Shown one piece after another: positions 23,478-32,718 of a DNA stretch of 46,770 nt. Under the pieces are notes generated by a model. The model was not told where the DNA came from and ran no database searches. It saw only the letters and a program-made list of their open reading frames with translations. Source of the DNA: Mycobacterium attenuatum (lineage in GTDB: Bacteria; Actinomycetota; Actinomycetes; Mycobacteriales; Mycobacteriaceae); contig NZ_UPHT01000153.1 in assembly GCF_900566085.1 (NCBI RefSeq), positions 1 through 46,770 of the forward strand. The letters run 5' to 3'. Within the stretch, counting starts at the first letter, position 1. The number at the start of each line of letters is the position of its first letter. The position numbers and the translations under genes are program-made.

Positions 23478-24494
23478 ATGTCAGCCCAGCTGACGGACCT
23501 ACAGCTGCTGCACGAACTTGAACCCTTTGTTGAGAAGTACCTCAACCGGCACATCAGCATGCACAAGAACTGGAACCCGCACGACTACATCCCCTGGTCG
23601 GACGGGAAAAACTACTACGCCCTCGGCGGCCAGGACTGGAACCCCGAGGAAAGCAAGTTATCCGACGTCGCCCAGGTGGCGATGGTGCAGAACCTGGTGA
23701 CCGAGGATAATCTGCCGTCCTATCACCGCGAGATCGCGATGAACATGGGCATGGACGGCGCCTGGGGGCAGTGGGTCAACCGCTGGACCGCCGAGGAGAA
23801 CCGCCACGGCATCGCGTTGCGCGACTACCTGGTCGTGACCCGATCGGTCGATCCGGTCGAGCTGGAGAAGCTTCGTCTCGAGGTGGTCAACCGCGGCTTC
23901 AGCCCCGGCCAAAACCACCAGGGCGAGTACTTTGCCGAAAGCGTCACCGACTCCGTCATCTATGTGAGTTTCCAGGAGCTGGCAACCCGGGTTTCGCACC
24001 GCAATACCGGCAAGGCGTGCAACGACACGGTGGCCGACCAGCTGATGGCCAAGATCTCCGCCGACGAGAACCTGCACATGATCTTCTACCGCGACGTCAG
24101 CGAAGCCGCGTTTGACCTGGCACCCAACCAGGCAATGAAGTCGTTGCACCTGATCCTGCGTCACTTCAAGATGCCTGGGTTCTTGGTTCCGGAGTTTCGC
24201 CGCAAGGCCGTGATCATCGCCGTGGGCGGCGTCTACGACATCCGCATCCATCTCGACGAGGTCGTCAAACCGGTGCTGAAGAAGTGGCGCATCTTCGAAC
24301 GCGAGGACTTCACCGGCGAGGCCGCCCAGATGCGTGACGACCTCGCCAAGCTGATGGACGAACTCGAGGCCGAGTGCGACAAATTCGAGGAATCCAAGCA
24401 GCGCTACCTCGAGCGCCAGGCCCGGATGGCGGACCGGATGACTGCCCGGAAGGTGCTCAGCACCAAGGGCACCCTGAAGATGACCGGGCGGTAG
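23478..24494 (+). CDS. desA1: Acyl-ACP desaturase DesA1
   Basis: Protein of 338 residues of the soluble ferritin-like acyl-ACP desaturase family. The di-iron ligands are visible: TAEENRHG (E106, E107, H110) and SADENLHM (E197, H200), plus E167 in SFQELATR. The length and the C-terminal RQARMADRMTARKVLSTKG fit DesA1 (Rv0824c). It introduces a double bond into acyl-ACP, a step needed for meromycolate chains of mycolic acids, and the M. tuberculosis gene is known to be essential. GGAGG lies 8 bases before the ATG. The dus gene begins 6 bp after its stop. Confidence 0.92.
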   Translation: MSAQLTDLQLLHELEPFVEKYLNRHISMHKNWNPHDYIPWSDGKNYYALGGQDWNPEESKLSDVAQVAMVQNLVTEDNLPSYHREIAMNMGMDGAWGQWVNRWTAEENRHGIALRDYLVVTRSVDPVELEKLRLEVVNRGFSPGQNHQGEYFAESVTDSVIYVSFQELATRVSHRNTGKACNDTVADQLMAKISADENLHMIFYRDVSEAAFDLAPNQAMKSLHLILRHFKMPGFLVPEFRRKAVIIAVGGVYDIRIHLDEVVKPVLKKWRIFEREDFTGEAAQMRDDLAKLMDELEAECDKFEESKQRYLERQARMADRMTARKVLSTKGTLKMTGR

Positions 24495-24500
24495 TGCGCG

Positions 24501-25634
24501 TTGCGCATCGGCTCGATCGAGCTTGCCAGCCCGGTTGTGCTGGCTCCGATGGCCGGTGTGACCAACGTCGCGTTCCGGACGCTGTGTCGTGAGCTAGAAC
24601 AGTCCAAGGCCGGGACGGTCAGCGGACTCTACGTCTGTGAGATGGTGACGGCCCGGGCGCTGGTCGAGCGGCATCCGGTCACCCTGCACATGACGACGTT
24701 CGCCCCGAACGAATCGCCCCGCTCGCTGCAGCTCTACACCGTCGACCCCGACACCACCTACGCGGCGGCGCGAATGATCGCCGACGAAGGCTTGGCCGAC
24801 CACATCGACATGAATTTCGGGTGCCCGGTGCCCAAGGTCACCAAGCGCGGTGGCGGGGCGGCGCTACCGTTCAAGCGGCGGCTATTCGGCCAGATCGTGG
24901 CGGCGGCAGTGCGGGCCACCGAAGGCACCGGGATACCTGTGACGGTCAAATTCCGCATCGGCATCGACGACGCTCACCACACCCATCTGGACGCCGGCCG
25001 CATCGCGGAATCCGAAGGTGCCGCCGCGGTCGCGCTGCACGCCCGGACGGCCGCGCAACGGTACTCCGGCACCGCCGACTGGGACCAGATCGCCCGGCTC
25101 AAGCAGCAGGTCACGACCATCCCGGTGCTGGGCAACGGGGACATCTACGATGCCAGCGACGCGTTGGCCATGATGGCCACCACCGGATGCGACGGCGTGG
25201 TGATCGGCCGCGGTTGCCTGGGCCGGCCGTGGCTGTTCGCCGAGCTGTCAGCCGCCTTCACCGGCAGCCCCACTCCGAGCCCGCCCACGCTCGGTGAGGT
25301 CGCTGACGTCATCCGCCGACACGGCGCCCTGCTGGCCGCACACTTCGGTGAGGACAAGGGGATGCGGGATATCCGCAAGCACATCGCCTGGTACCTACAT
25401 GGGTTCCCGGCCGGATCCGGCGTCCGCCGGGCGTTAGCGCTGGTCAAGACGTTGAGCGAACTCGACGACCTGCTGGCTGGGCTGGACGGCAGCGTCCCGT
25501 TCCCGAGTGCCGGCAACGGCCCGCGAGGCCGGCAGGGTTCGCCGGCGCGGGTGGCCCTTCCCGACGGCTGGCTCGACGACGCCGACGACTGCCGGGTGCC
25601 CGACGGAGCCGACGTCATGCATTCTGGTGGTTGA
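24501..25634 (+). CDS. dus: tRNA-dihydrouridine synthase
   Basis: Protein of 377 residues with a TTG start; no ATG or GTG in this frame fits the conserved N-terminus RIGSIELASPVVLAPMAGVTN. FMN-binding TIM barrel marks: APMAGVTN near 15-22, NFGCPVPKVTKRGGGAAL near 105-122 with the catalytic cysteine, VTVKFRIG, LHARTAAQRYSGTADW, GNGDI and GRGCLGRPWLF. It reduces uridines in the tRNA D-loop with NADPH. A C-terminal extension from about 330 is mycobacteria-specific. The 6-bp gap to desA1 suggests co-transcription, as for Rv0824c-Rv0823c. Confidence 0.9.
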   Translation: MRIGSIELASPVVLAPMAGVTNVAFRTLCRELEQSKAGTVSGLYVCEMVTARALVERHPVTLHMTTFAPNESPRSLQLYTVDPDTTYAAARMIADEGLADHIDMNFGCPVPKVTKRGGGAALPFKRRLFGQIVAAAVRATEGTGIPVTVKFRIGIDDAHHTHLDAGRIAESEGAAAVALHARTAAQRYSGTADWDQIARLKQQVTTIPVLGNGDIYDASDALAMMATTGCDGVVIGRGCLGRPWLFAELSAAFTGSPTPSPPTLGEVADVIRRHGALLAAHFGEDKGMRDIRKHIAWYLHGFPAGSGVRRALALVKTLSELDDLLAGLDGSVPFPSAGNGPRGRQGSPARVALPDGWLDDADDCRVPDGADVMHSGG

Positions 25635-25787
25635 ACCGAAACTCTCCCGAGATCGCGTCTGCGCCGACGAATCAGTACCATGTGGGCTTTATGCATTGCG
25701 CGGCGCTGGTCGACTTGGCGCTGCGCCGACGTGTGCGCACGGGCAACCCCGATGTCCGGATCGTTACTTTTCGGAGGCCGGTAGGAC

Positions 25788-27950
25788 ATGAGTGACGGCG
25801 ACAAAGACGCCACTCCTGATCTTCGGCCTGTGTCCGGCTGCGGCGGTGACGCCCTACGGCTTACCCCGACCCCACCGCCGGCACCAGGCGCCGCGCCGTG
25901 GGAGCGGCACTTCCCACCGCTGCCCGAAGACGGACTGCTTCGCTGGTCGGGGACGTCCCCCGGCGACGGGGTTCACCATCGCGGCCCTGACCACGGTGCA
26001 GCCTCGCCGGCCGCAGATCACCCGCCCGTCGGCTGTCACGTCAACGGCGGCGTCAGCGTCGCCGAACTGATCGCCAAACTCGGCGCGCCCACGCCCGCCC
26101 GTTCCAAACATCGCCACAGCGCTGCCGACCCCAAGCCCATCTCGGAGCCCGCGGAGCCCTCCCCGGTGGACCCGGAGGTCTTCGACGACGACGCTGACCA
26201 ACTGGACACCCAGGTCATCGTCACTCCGGCGTACTCGTTCGAACTCTTCTCCGAGCTACCCGACCTCGGGTCGGCCGGCTTCGCGCCGGAAGCCTGCGGA
26301 CCCGAGACCCCCGAGCCCGAGTCGGCGCGGGTGCCCGCTGTCAAAGGCCGCAGGACCCAGAAGACCCGCAGCGAGAAGCCGCGTTCGGGCGGGCGCCCGC
26401 TGCTGCTGGCGGCGCGGTCACTGGCAGCCATGTTCGCCGTGCTGGCGCTGGTCCTGACCGGCGGCGCATGGCAATGGAGCGCATCCAAGAACGAGCGGCT
26501 GAACACGGTAAGCGCGCTCGACCCGCACTCGGGCGACATCGTTGATCCCAACGCCCAGTACGGCGACGAGAACTTCCTGATCGTCGGCATGGACTCGCGC
26601 GCGGGCGCGAACGCCGAGATCGGTGCCGGCGACACCGAGGACGCCGGCGGTGCCCGCTCGGACACCGTGATGCTGGTCAACATCCCGGCGAGCCGCAAAC
26701 GAGTGGTGGCGGTGTCGTTTCCCCGCGACCTGGCGATCACCCCGATCCAGTGCGAGGCCTGGAACCCCGACACCGGCAAGTACGGGCCGATCTACGACGA
26801 GAAGAAGGGGACGTGGGGTCCCCGAATGGTCTACACCGAGACCAAGCTGAACTCGGCGTTTTCTTTCGGCGGGCCCAAGTGTCTGGTGAAGGTCATCCAG
26901 AAGCTGTCCGGCCTGAGCATCAACCGCTTCATCGCGATCGACTTCGTCGGTTTCGCCCGGATGGTCGAAGCCCTCGGCGGCGTCGAGGTGTGCAGCACCA
27001 CGCCGCTGCGCGACTATGAATTAGGCACGGTGCTCGAACACGCCGGACGGCAGGTCATCGACGGGCCGACCGCGTTGAACTATGTGCGCGCCCGCCAAGT
27101 CACCACCGAGAGCAATGGTGACTACGGCCGCATCAAACGCCAGCAGTTGTTCTTGTCCTCACTGCTGCGTTCGTTGATCTCCGAAGACACGCTGATGAAC
27201 CTCAATAAGCTCAACAACGTCGTCAACATGTTCATCGGCAACAGCTACGTGGACAACGTCAAGACCAAGGATCTGGTACAGCTGGGCCAGTCGTTGCAGC
27301 ACATGGCGGCCGGCCACGTCACGTTCGTCACCGTCCCCACCGGCGTGACAGACCAGAACGGCGACGAACCGCCCCGGACGGCCGACATGAAAGCGCTGTT
27401 CGCCGCCATCATCAACGACGATCCGCTGCCGCTGGAGAACGACCACAACGCACAGACATTGGGGAACTCGCCGACGACGGCGCCGACCACGACCAAGAAG
27501 GTGCCCCCGCCGAACACCACCGGCGAGGTGCAGCGCGAACAGGTGATCACCACGTCGCCGCAAGAAATCACGGTGCAGGTCTCCAACGGAACCGGCACCG
27601 CCGGCCTGGCCGCCACCGCCGCCAACCAGCTCACGCGAAACGGCTTCAACGTGATGACGCCGGACGACTACCCGAGTTCGTTGAAGGCCACCACGGTGTT
27701 TTTCTCCCCGGGCAACGAGCAGGCCGCGGCGACCGTGGCCGCGGCGTTCGGCAGTTCGAAAGTCGAGCGGGTCACCGGGATCGGACACGTCGTTCAGGTG
27801 GTCCTCGGCCCGGATTTCAGTTCGGTGACCGCCCCGCCGCCCAGCGGCTCGTCGGTGAGCATGCAGATCAGCCGGAATTCCAGCACCCCGCCGACCAAGC
27901 TGCCCGAGGATCTGACGGTCACCAACGCTGCCGACACCACTTGCGAGTAG
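25788..27950 (+). CDS. LytR-CpsA-Psr (LCP) family cell-wall ligase (Rv0822c-like)
   Basis: Protein of 720 residues. A long proline/acid-rich cytosolic N-terminus (1-200), one membrane helix at about 203-230 (LLLAARSLAAMFAVLALVL), the LCP domain at about 260-450 (FLIVGMDSR, RSDTVMLVNIPASRKRVVAVSFPRD, FVGFARMVEALGGVEVC, ALNYVRARQ), then a linker rich in T/P and a LytR_C domain at about 580-670 (ITVQVSNGTGTAGLAATAANQL). The conserved Arg and Asp residues bind polyprenyl diphosphate. LCP enzymes attach arabinogalactan to peptidoglycan in mycobacteria; several paralogues exist and the exact role of this one is less clear than that of Lcp1. The start has GGAGG about 15 bases upstream and GTAGGA nearer. 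The 153 bp before it show nothing else. Confidence 0.88.
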   Translation: MSDGDKDATPDLRPVSGCGGDALRLTPTPPPAPGAAPWERHFPPLPEDGLLRWSGTSPGDGVHHRGPDHGAASPAADHPPVGCHVNGGVSVAELIAKLGAPTPARSKHRHSAADPKPISEPAEPSPVDPEVFDDDADQLDTQVIVTPAYSFELFSELPDLGSAGFAPEACGPETPEPESARVPAVKGRRTQKTRSEKPRSGGRPLLLAARSLAAMFAVLALVLTGGAWQWSASKNERLNTVSALDPHSGDIVDPNAQYGDENFLIVGMDSRAGANAEIGAGDTEDAGGARSDTVMLVNIPASRKRVVAVSFPRDLAITPIQCEAWNPDTGKYGPIYDEKKGTWGPRMVYTETKLNSAFSFGGPKCLVKVIQKLSGLSINRFIAIDFVGFARMVEALGGVEVCSTTPLRDYELGTVLEHAGRQVIDGPTALNYVRARQVTTESNGDYGRIKRQQLFLSSLLRSLISEDTLMNLNKLNNVVNMFIGNSYVDNVKTKDLVQLGQSLQHMAAGHVTFVTVPTGVTDQNGDEPPRTADMKALFAAIINDDPLPLENDHNAQTLGNSPTTAPTTTKKVPPPNTTGEVQREQVITTSPQEITVQVSNGTGTAGLAATAANQLTRNGFNVMTPDDYPSSLKATTVFFSPGNEQAAATVAAAFGSSKVERVTGIGHVVQVVLGPDFSSVTAPPPSGSSVSMQISRNSSTPPTKLPEDLTVTNAADTTCE

Positions 27951-27994
27951 GCGCTTCACGGCGCATCGGTCGCTGAGAACGTAGGCTTTATCGC

Positions 27995-28663
27995 ATGCGA
28001 ACCGCTTACCATGAGCAACTCTCGGAATTGTCCGAGCGGCTCGGTGAGATGTGCGGGCTGGCCGGCATCGCCATGGAGCGGGCAACCCAAGCCTTGCTGC
28101 AGGCCGATCTGGTGCTGGCCGAACAGGTGATCTCCGACCACGAAAAGATCGCAACGCTGAGCGCCCGGGCCGAGGAGAGCGCGTTCGTCCTGCTGGCCCT
28201 GCAGGCTCCGGTCGCCGGTGATCTGCGGGCAATCGTGAGCGCTATCCAGATGGTGGCCGATATCGACCGGATGGGCGCTCTTGCCCTGCACGTCGCCAAG
28301 ATCGCCCGCCGGCGGCACCCGCAGCATGCGCTACCCGAAGAGGTCAAGGGCTATTTCGCCGAAATGGGCAGAGTCGCAGTCGAATTGGGCAACAGCGCCC
28401 AGGAGGTCGTGTTGTCCCGCGACCCGGAGAAAGCGGCCCGGATCCGCGAAGAAGACGACGCGATGGACGATTTGCACCGGCATCTGTTCAGCGTGCTGAT
28501 GGACCGGGAATGGAAGCACGGCGTGGCAGCCGCGGTCGACGTGACATTGCTGGGCCGGTTCTACGAACGCTTCGCCGACCATGCCGTCGAAGTGGCGCGA
28601 CGCGTGATCTTCCAGGCGACCGGGAGGTTTCCCGAAGACGAAACGACACCGCACTCGCGCTGA
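27995..28663 (+). CDS. phoY2: PhoU-family phosphate regulator PhoY2
   Basis: Protein of 222 residues made of two PhoU three-helix repeats (about 8-95 and 115-205) with metal-binding acidic clusters, for example REEDDAMDDLHRHLFSVL and GRFYERFADHAVEVARRVIF. It closely follows M. tuberculosis PhoY2 (Rv0821c) as I recall it. PhoU proteins link the Pst transporter to the SenX3-RegX3 two-component system, keeping phosphate-starvation genes off when phosphate is plentiful, and PhoY2 affects persistence. It converges with phoT across 11 bp. Here the whole pst operon lies opposite it, so sensor partner and transporter are neighbours. Confidence 0.92.
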   Translation: MRTAYHEQLSELSERLGEMCGLAGIAMERATQALLQADLVLAEQVISDHEKIATLSARAEESAFVLLALQAPVAGDLRAIVSAIQMVADIDRMGALALHVAKIARRRHPQHALPEEVKGYFAEMGRVAVELGNSAQEVVLSRDPEKAARIREEDDAMDDLHRHLFSVLMDREWKHGVAAAVDVTLLGRFYERFADHAVEVARRVIFQATGRFPEDETTPHSR

Positions 28664-28674
28664 TTCGCGCGCGG

Positions 28675-29451
28675 CTAGCCGAATCTGCCGGAGATGTAAT
28701 CCTCGGTGGATTTCCGGCTCGGGTTGGAGAAGATCTTCTCGGTGTCGTCGATTTCCACCAAGCGTCCCGGTTTGCCCACGGCCTCCAGATTGAAGAACGC
28801 GGTCTGATCGCTCACCCGGGCGGCCTGCTGCATGTTGTGCGTGACGATGACGATGGTGTAGTCCTGCTTCAGTTCACTGATCAGGTCTTCGATCGCCATC
28901 GTGGAGATGGGATCCAACGCCGAGCACGGTTCGTCCATCAGCAACACGTCGGGCTGGACGGCGATGGCCCGTGCGATACACAACCGCTGTTGCTGCCCGC
29001 CCGACAGTCCGCCCCCGGGTTTGTCCAGCCTGTCTTTGACCTCATCCCACAAGTTGGCGCCGCGCAGTGAATATTCGGCGGTTTCGTCCAGCACCTTGCG
29101 GTTGCGCATGCCCTGCAACTTCAAACCGGCGACCACGTTGTCGCGAATCGACATCGCGGGAAACGGGTTGGGCCGCTGGAAAACCATGCCAATCGCCCGC
29201 CGCACGCCGACCGGGTCAATGCCGGGCCCGTAGATGTTTTCGTCGTCAAGCAGCACGGTGCCCTCGACGCGCCCGCCCGGGACCACCTCATGCATCCGGT
29301 TCAATGTGCGCAGCACCGTGGTTTTGCCGCACCCCGACGGGCCGATGAATGCGGTCACGCTGCGAGGCAGAATCGACAAGGAAACATCGGCGACGGCCTG
29401 AAACGCCCCGTAATAGATGTTGACGTCCTTGAGGTCCAACCGCTTGGCCAC
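28675..29451 (-). CDS. phoT: Phosphate ABC transporter ATPase PhoT (PstB)
   Basis: Protein of 258 residues. Walker A GPSGCGKTT (37-45), Q-loop FQRPNPFP, signature LSGGQQQR, Walker B VLLMDEPCSALDP and switch H in VTHNMQQA. These identify PstB, the ATPase that powers high-affinity phosphate import through PstC/PstA. The position beside phoY2 matches PhoT (Rv0820). It is the last gene of a pstS-pstC-pstA-phoT series, 15 bp after pstA, with ATG at 29451. Confidence 0.94.
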   Translation of the reverse strand: MAKRLDLKDVNIYYGAFQAVADVSLSILPRSVTAFIGPSGCGKTTVLRTLNRMHEVVPGGRVEGTVLLDDENIYGPGIDPVGVRRAIGMVFQRPNPFPAMSIRDNVVAGLKLQGMRNRKVLDETAEYSLRGANLWDEVKDRLDKPGGGLSGGQQQRLCIARAIAVQPDVLLMDEPCSALDPISTMAIEDLISELKQDYTIVIVTHNMQQAARVSDQTAFFNLEAVGKPGRLVEIDDTEKIFSNPSRKSTEDYISGRFG

Positions 29452-29466
29452 TCTGAAAGCTCCTGC

Positions 29467-30381
29467 CTACGACTTCTTGGGGACGAGGATGGCGGCGACC
29501 ACCCTGGCGCCGATATTGATCATCGCGATCAGCAACATCAGTGTCAGCGCAGCACCCCACAGCCGCTCTGTGGGGACCGGATTGATGCCGGCGCCTGTCG
29601 TTGCCTGGTCATACATCATGCCCGGCAGCGTTCCCATGAATCCGCTGAATACATCGAAGTTCATTTCCTGTGCATAACCCACCAGGATCAGCAGCGGCGC
29701 CGTCTCCCCCATCACCCTGGCCAAGGCCAGCAGGATGTCGGTCACGATGCCCGACAGCCCGGTCGGGATCACGATCCGCGCGATCGTCTTCCACTTGGGT
29801 GCTCCCAACGCGTAACTGGCCTCACGCAGATCCACCGGAACGATGAGCAACATGGCCTCGGTCGCCCGCACGATCACCGGGAGCATCAACAACACCAGCG
29901 CCAGCGACACCGCGAACTGGGAGCGCGGAAAGCCCAGGACCGCGACCCACAGCGCGTAGATGAACAGCGCCGCCACGATCGAAGGCACGCCGCTGAGGAT
30001 GTCCACCATGAATGAGACCAGCGTGCGTAGTGTGCTGGTGCCGCCGTATTCGACCAGATAGATGGCCACCAGGACGCCGATCGGGATGGATATCGCCGCA
30101 CACGCCACGCCCTGCAACAGCGTGCCGACGATCGCATGGTAGGCACCGCCACCGGCTTTCAACGACGTCATCCCCGCTTGCGAATGCGTCCACCAGGTGC
30201 TCGACATCACAGCCCGCAGCCCGTTGACCAATACCGAACCCAGCACCCACGCCAGGGGTGTCAGTGCGATCGTCATCGAAAGCGTCACCAGCAAGGCGGC
30301 GAGCTTGTTGGTGACTCGACGACGCCGCCCAAGCATGGGTAGTGCACGCGCCTTGACGGGCCGGTCCAGCATGGATGTCAT
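29467..30381 (-). CDS. pstA: Phosphate ABC transporter permease PstA
   Basis: Protein of 304 residues from ATG 30381; the open frame upstream of this overlaps pstC and is not used. The ATG overlaps the pstC stop by 4 bp (ATGA). Six membrane helices are visible, starting with KLAALLVTLSMTIALTPLAW, and the permease EAA-like loop EASYALGAPKWKTIARIVIPTGLSGI near 190-215 (pattern), which docks on PhoT. With PstC it forms the phosphate channel. Confidence 0.93.
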   Translation of the reverse strand: MTSMLDRPVKARALPMLGRRRRVTNKLAALLVTLSMTIALTPLAWVLGSVLVNGLRAVMSSTWWTHSQAGMTSLKAGGGAYHAIVGTLLQGVACAAISIPIGVLVAIYLVEYGGTSTLRTLVSFMVDILSGVPSIVAALFIYALWVAVLGFPRSQFAVSLALVLLMLPVIVRATEAMLLIVPVDLREASYALGAPKWKTIARIVIPTGLSGIVTDILLALARVMGETAPLLILVGYAQEMNFDVFSGFMGTLPGMMYDQATTGAGINPVPTERLWGAALTLMLLIAMINIGARVVAAILVPKKS

Positions 30382-31403
30382 CGGCCGGCCCTTCGGGCTC
30401 CGGTCAGGGCAGTGCGTGCGGCGGCATTCACCGCGAAGGTGAGCAGGTAGAGCATCAGTCCCGCGGCCAGGTAGGCGCCCGCCTGGTAAGGGTTGTCGAG
30501 CCCCGACGCGGCGGCTGCGATTTTGGTGGCGAAGGTCGAACCGCCGTCGAACAGAGACCACCCGAAGGCCTCCTGGGTACCGTGCAAGATGATCAGCAGC
30601 GCCACGGTTTCCCCCAGCGCCCGTCCCAGGCCCAGCATCGCGCCGCTGATGTATCCGGACCGTCCGAACGGCAACACGGTTGTCGTGACGACCTCCCAGC
30701 GGGTGGCACCCAGCGCCAGCGCCGCCTCTATCTGACCGTGCGGAGTCTGGGCGAAAACTTCGCGCGTGACCGCGGCGATGATCGGCAAAATCATTACCGC
30801 CAAGACGATGCCACCGGTGAAGACGGTGCCCCCACCGTCGATCGACGTATTGCCGCCGGCAAACAAGAAACAGCGACCCAAGGTGTGGTTGAGCCAGGTC
30901 GCGACCGGCCGCAGGCGCGGCGCCAGCACGTGCAAGCCCCACACGCCGTAGATGATCGACGGCACCGCGGCCAGCAGGTCAACCAGGTAAGCCAGCGGCG
31001 CGGCGAACCGTCGCGGCGCATACTGCGTCAAGAAGATCGCGACGCCCAGCGCGACGGGCATGGCCAGCAACAGAGCGAACAGCGATACGAACACGGTCAC
31101 CCTCAACAGATCGAGGATTCCGAAGTGCATCGCCGACGGGTCGGCGGTCTTCCACACTCCGCCGTAGGTCGAGAAATTCTCTTTGTTGCGCGCCAGTGCA
31201 GGTATCGCGCGCCACAGCAGGAACACGCCGATCGCGGCAATCAAGACGATGATCAAGACGCCGGATCCCTGCGACAGCCGGCGAAACAGCCGGTCTCCGA
31301 GACTCGGTTTGCCGTTGCCCCACGGGTTGATGGCTGTGGTCGGCGGCTCTGGAAATGGCGCAGCGACAATCGTGCCCGCCTCGGCTGGGTTTGGCACTGT
31401 CAC
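30378..31403 (-). CDS. pstC: Phosphate ABC transporter permease PstC
   Basis: Protein of 341 residues, GTG start. A hydrophilic N-terminus (1-45) precedes six membrane helices beginning with GVLIIVLIAAIGVFLLWRAI. The EAA loop is at about 220-245 (EAALALGATRWEVVTTTVLP). A large periplasmic loop (about 70-100, FSTYGGVWKTADPSAMHF) is typical of PstC. It lies between pstS (72-bp gap) and pstA (4-bp overlap). Confidence 0.93.
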   Translation of the reverse strand: MTVPNPAEAGTIVAAPFPEPPTTAINPWGNGKPSLGDRLFRRLSQGSGVLIIVLIAAIGVFLLWRAIPALARNKENFSTYGGVWKTADPSAMHFGILDLLRVTVFVSLFALLLAMPVALGVAIFLTQYAPRRFAAPLAYLVDLLAAVPSIIYGVWGLHVLAPRLRPVATWLNHTLGRCFLFAGGNTSIDGGGTVFTGGIVLAVMILPIIAAVTREVFAQTPHGQIEAALALGATRWEVVTTTVLPFGRSGYISGAMLGLGRALGETVALLIILHGTQEAFGWSLFDGGSTFATKIAAAASGLDNPYQAGAYLAAGLMLYLLTFAVNAAARTALTGARRAGR

Positions 31404-31475
31404 TGGGTTTCCGTCGATCCTGTCACTGCGGTGCTTGTTGGCTCGTCTCCATCAGCGTGGTCCGTGGTCAAACAG

Positions 31476-32600
31476 TCATTGCAGGGCGTCGATGGCGGTG
31501 ACCAGGCGTTCTTTCACTTTATCTGGCACCGGAACGTAGCCGGCTGATGGAAGGCCGCTCTGACCGTCGTTGACCGCGGTGGTGAGAAATGCCTTGACCG
31601 CGGCCGCGGTGGCGGGCTCGTATCCCTTTGAGCACACAATCTCGTAGGTGGCCAGTACCAATGGGTAGGCGCCCGGGTCCTGGACGGTAAAAATCGAATT
31701 CAGTTCCAGTACAAGGTCGTTTCCGCTGGCCGCAAACGTGACGCCGGCGATGGCTTTGCGAGCCGTTTCCTCGGTCAGCGCTACGACGCTGTTGCCGTTG
31801 TTCACCTGGGCGAACGGTATGCCAGCCCGATCCGCGAAGCCTTTCTCGACATAACCGATCGAACCCGGCGTGGCCCGTACGGCCTGGATCACCCCGGCCG
31901 ACCTTTCGACGCCTTCCCCGACACCGCCGTGAAACTCGCCGCCGACACCCCGGCTCCAGCTTTGCGGCGCGGCGGCAGCCAGATACTTCTGAAAGTTGTC
32001 CGTGGTTCCCGAGGAATCCTTGCGGTACACGGGGATGATTGTGGTATCAGGAAGCGCCACACCAGGATTGAGAGCCGCAAGGATCGGGTCGTTCCACGCC
32101 CGGATGGTGCCGCTGAAGATCTTGGCCATCGCATCGGCGTCGAGGACCAGGTTGGTTACGCCAGCGAGGTTGTACACCAAGGCAATTGGTCCGAATACCA
32201 GCGGCAGATCCCAGGCCGGGTTTCCTTTGCAGCGGTTGGCCGCCGGTCCGATCTGTTCGGCGACCAGAGGCGAGTCCGATCCCGCGAAGTCGACATGGCC
32301 GGCGATGAACTGCTCGCGACCGGCGCCCGAGCCGGTCGGGTTGTAGGACACTTTCTTGCCCGGACATGCCTGGCTCCACACCTGGTTGAACAACGCCATG
32401 GCATTCTGCTGAGCGGTCGATCCCTCTGCGGTCAAGGCATCTCTACCGCTGCAGTCGGTTCTTCCCGAAGGTGTTGCGTGGCCGGTCGCCGACGAGCTAC
32501 CGAGGTTTTCATCGCTACCGCATGCGGTGAGGCCTCCACCACAAGCGGTGAGGGTCGCCACCGCCGTCGCTAGTGCCCTGCCTACCGTGTCGAGCCTCAT
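31476..32600 (-). CDS. pstS: Phosphate-binding lipoprotein PstS
   Basis: Protein of 374 residues from ATG 32600; an upstream in-frame extension to 32675 would ruin the signal peptide. The signal is MRLDTVGRALATAVATLTAC with a lipobox TLTAC-G, followed by a second possible lipobox GLTAC-G a few residues on. Phosphate-binding marks: GSTAQQNAM, FAGSDSPL, VYRKDSSGTTDNF and GSIGYVEKGFAD. The mature lipoprotein delivers phosphate to PstC/PstA from the outer face of the membrane. Mycobacteria have several PstS paralogues; I cannot tell PstS1, 2 or 3 from the sequence. First gene of the operon. Confidence 0.92.
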   Translation of the reverse strand: MRLDTVGRALATAVATLTACGGGLTACGSDENLGSSSATGHATPSGRTDCSGRDALTAEGSTAQQNAMALFNQVWSQACPGKKVSYNPTGSGAGREQFIAGHVDFAGSDSPLVAEQIGPAANRCKGNPAWDLPLVFGPIALVYNLAGVTNLVLDADAMAKIFSGTIRAWNDPILAALNPGVALPDTTIIPVYRKDSSGTTDNFQKYLAAAAPQSWSRGVGGEFHGGVGEGVERSAGVIQAVRATPGSIGYVEKGFADRAGIPFAQVNNGNSVVALTEETARKAIAGVTFAASGNDLVLELNSIFTVQDPGAYPLVLATYEIVCSKGYEPATAAAVKAFLTTAVNDGQSGLPSAGYVPVPDKVKERLVTAIDALQ

Positions 32601-32718
32601 CGCTCTCGCTCCCTGAACGCATTTTCGACGATTGCGGCGCTGCACGGCCGTCTCTAAGACGAATTGCCAAGTCAACCACTAACTATTCTTCTTACCGGAA
32701 CATGCCGGTTGGCGATCG

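Noticed and set aside
30375..31547. 390-residue plus-strand frame opposite pstC
   Set aside because: Glutamine/arginine-rich antisense of a clear permease gene; high G+C creates such frames.
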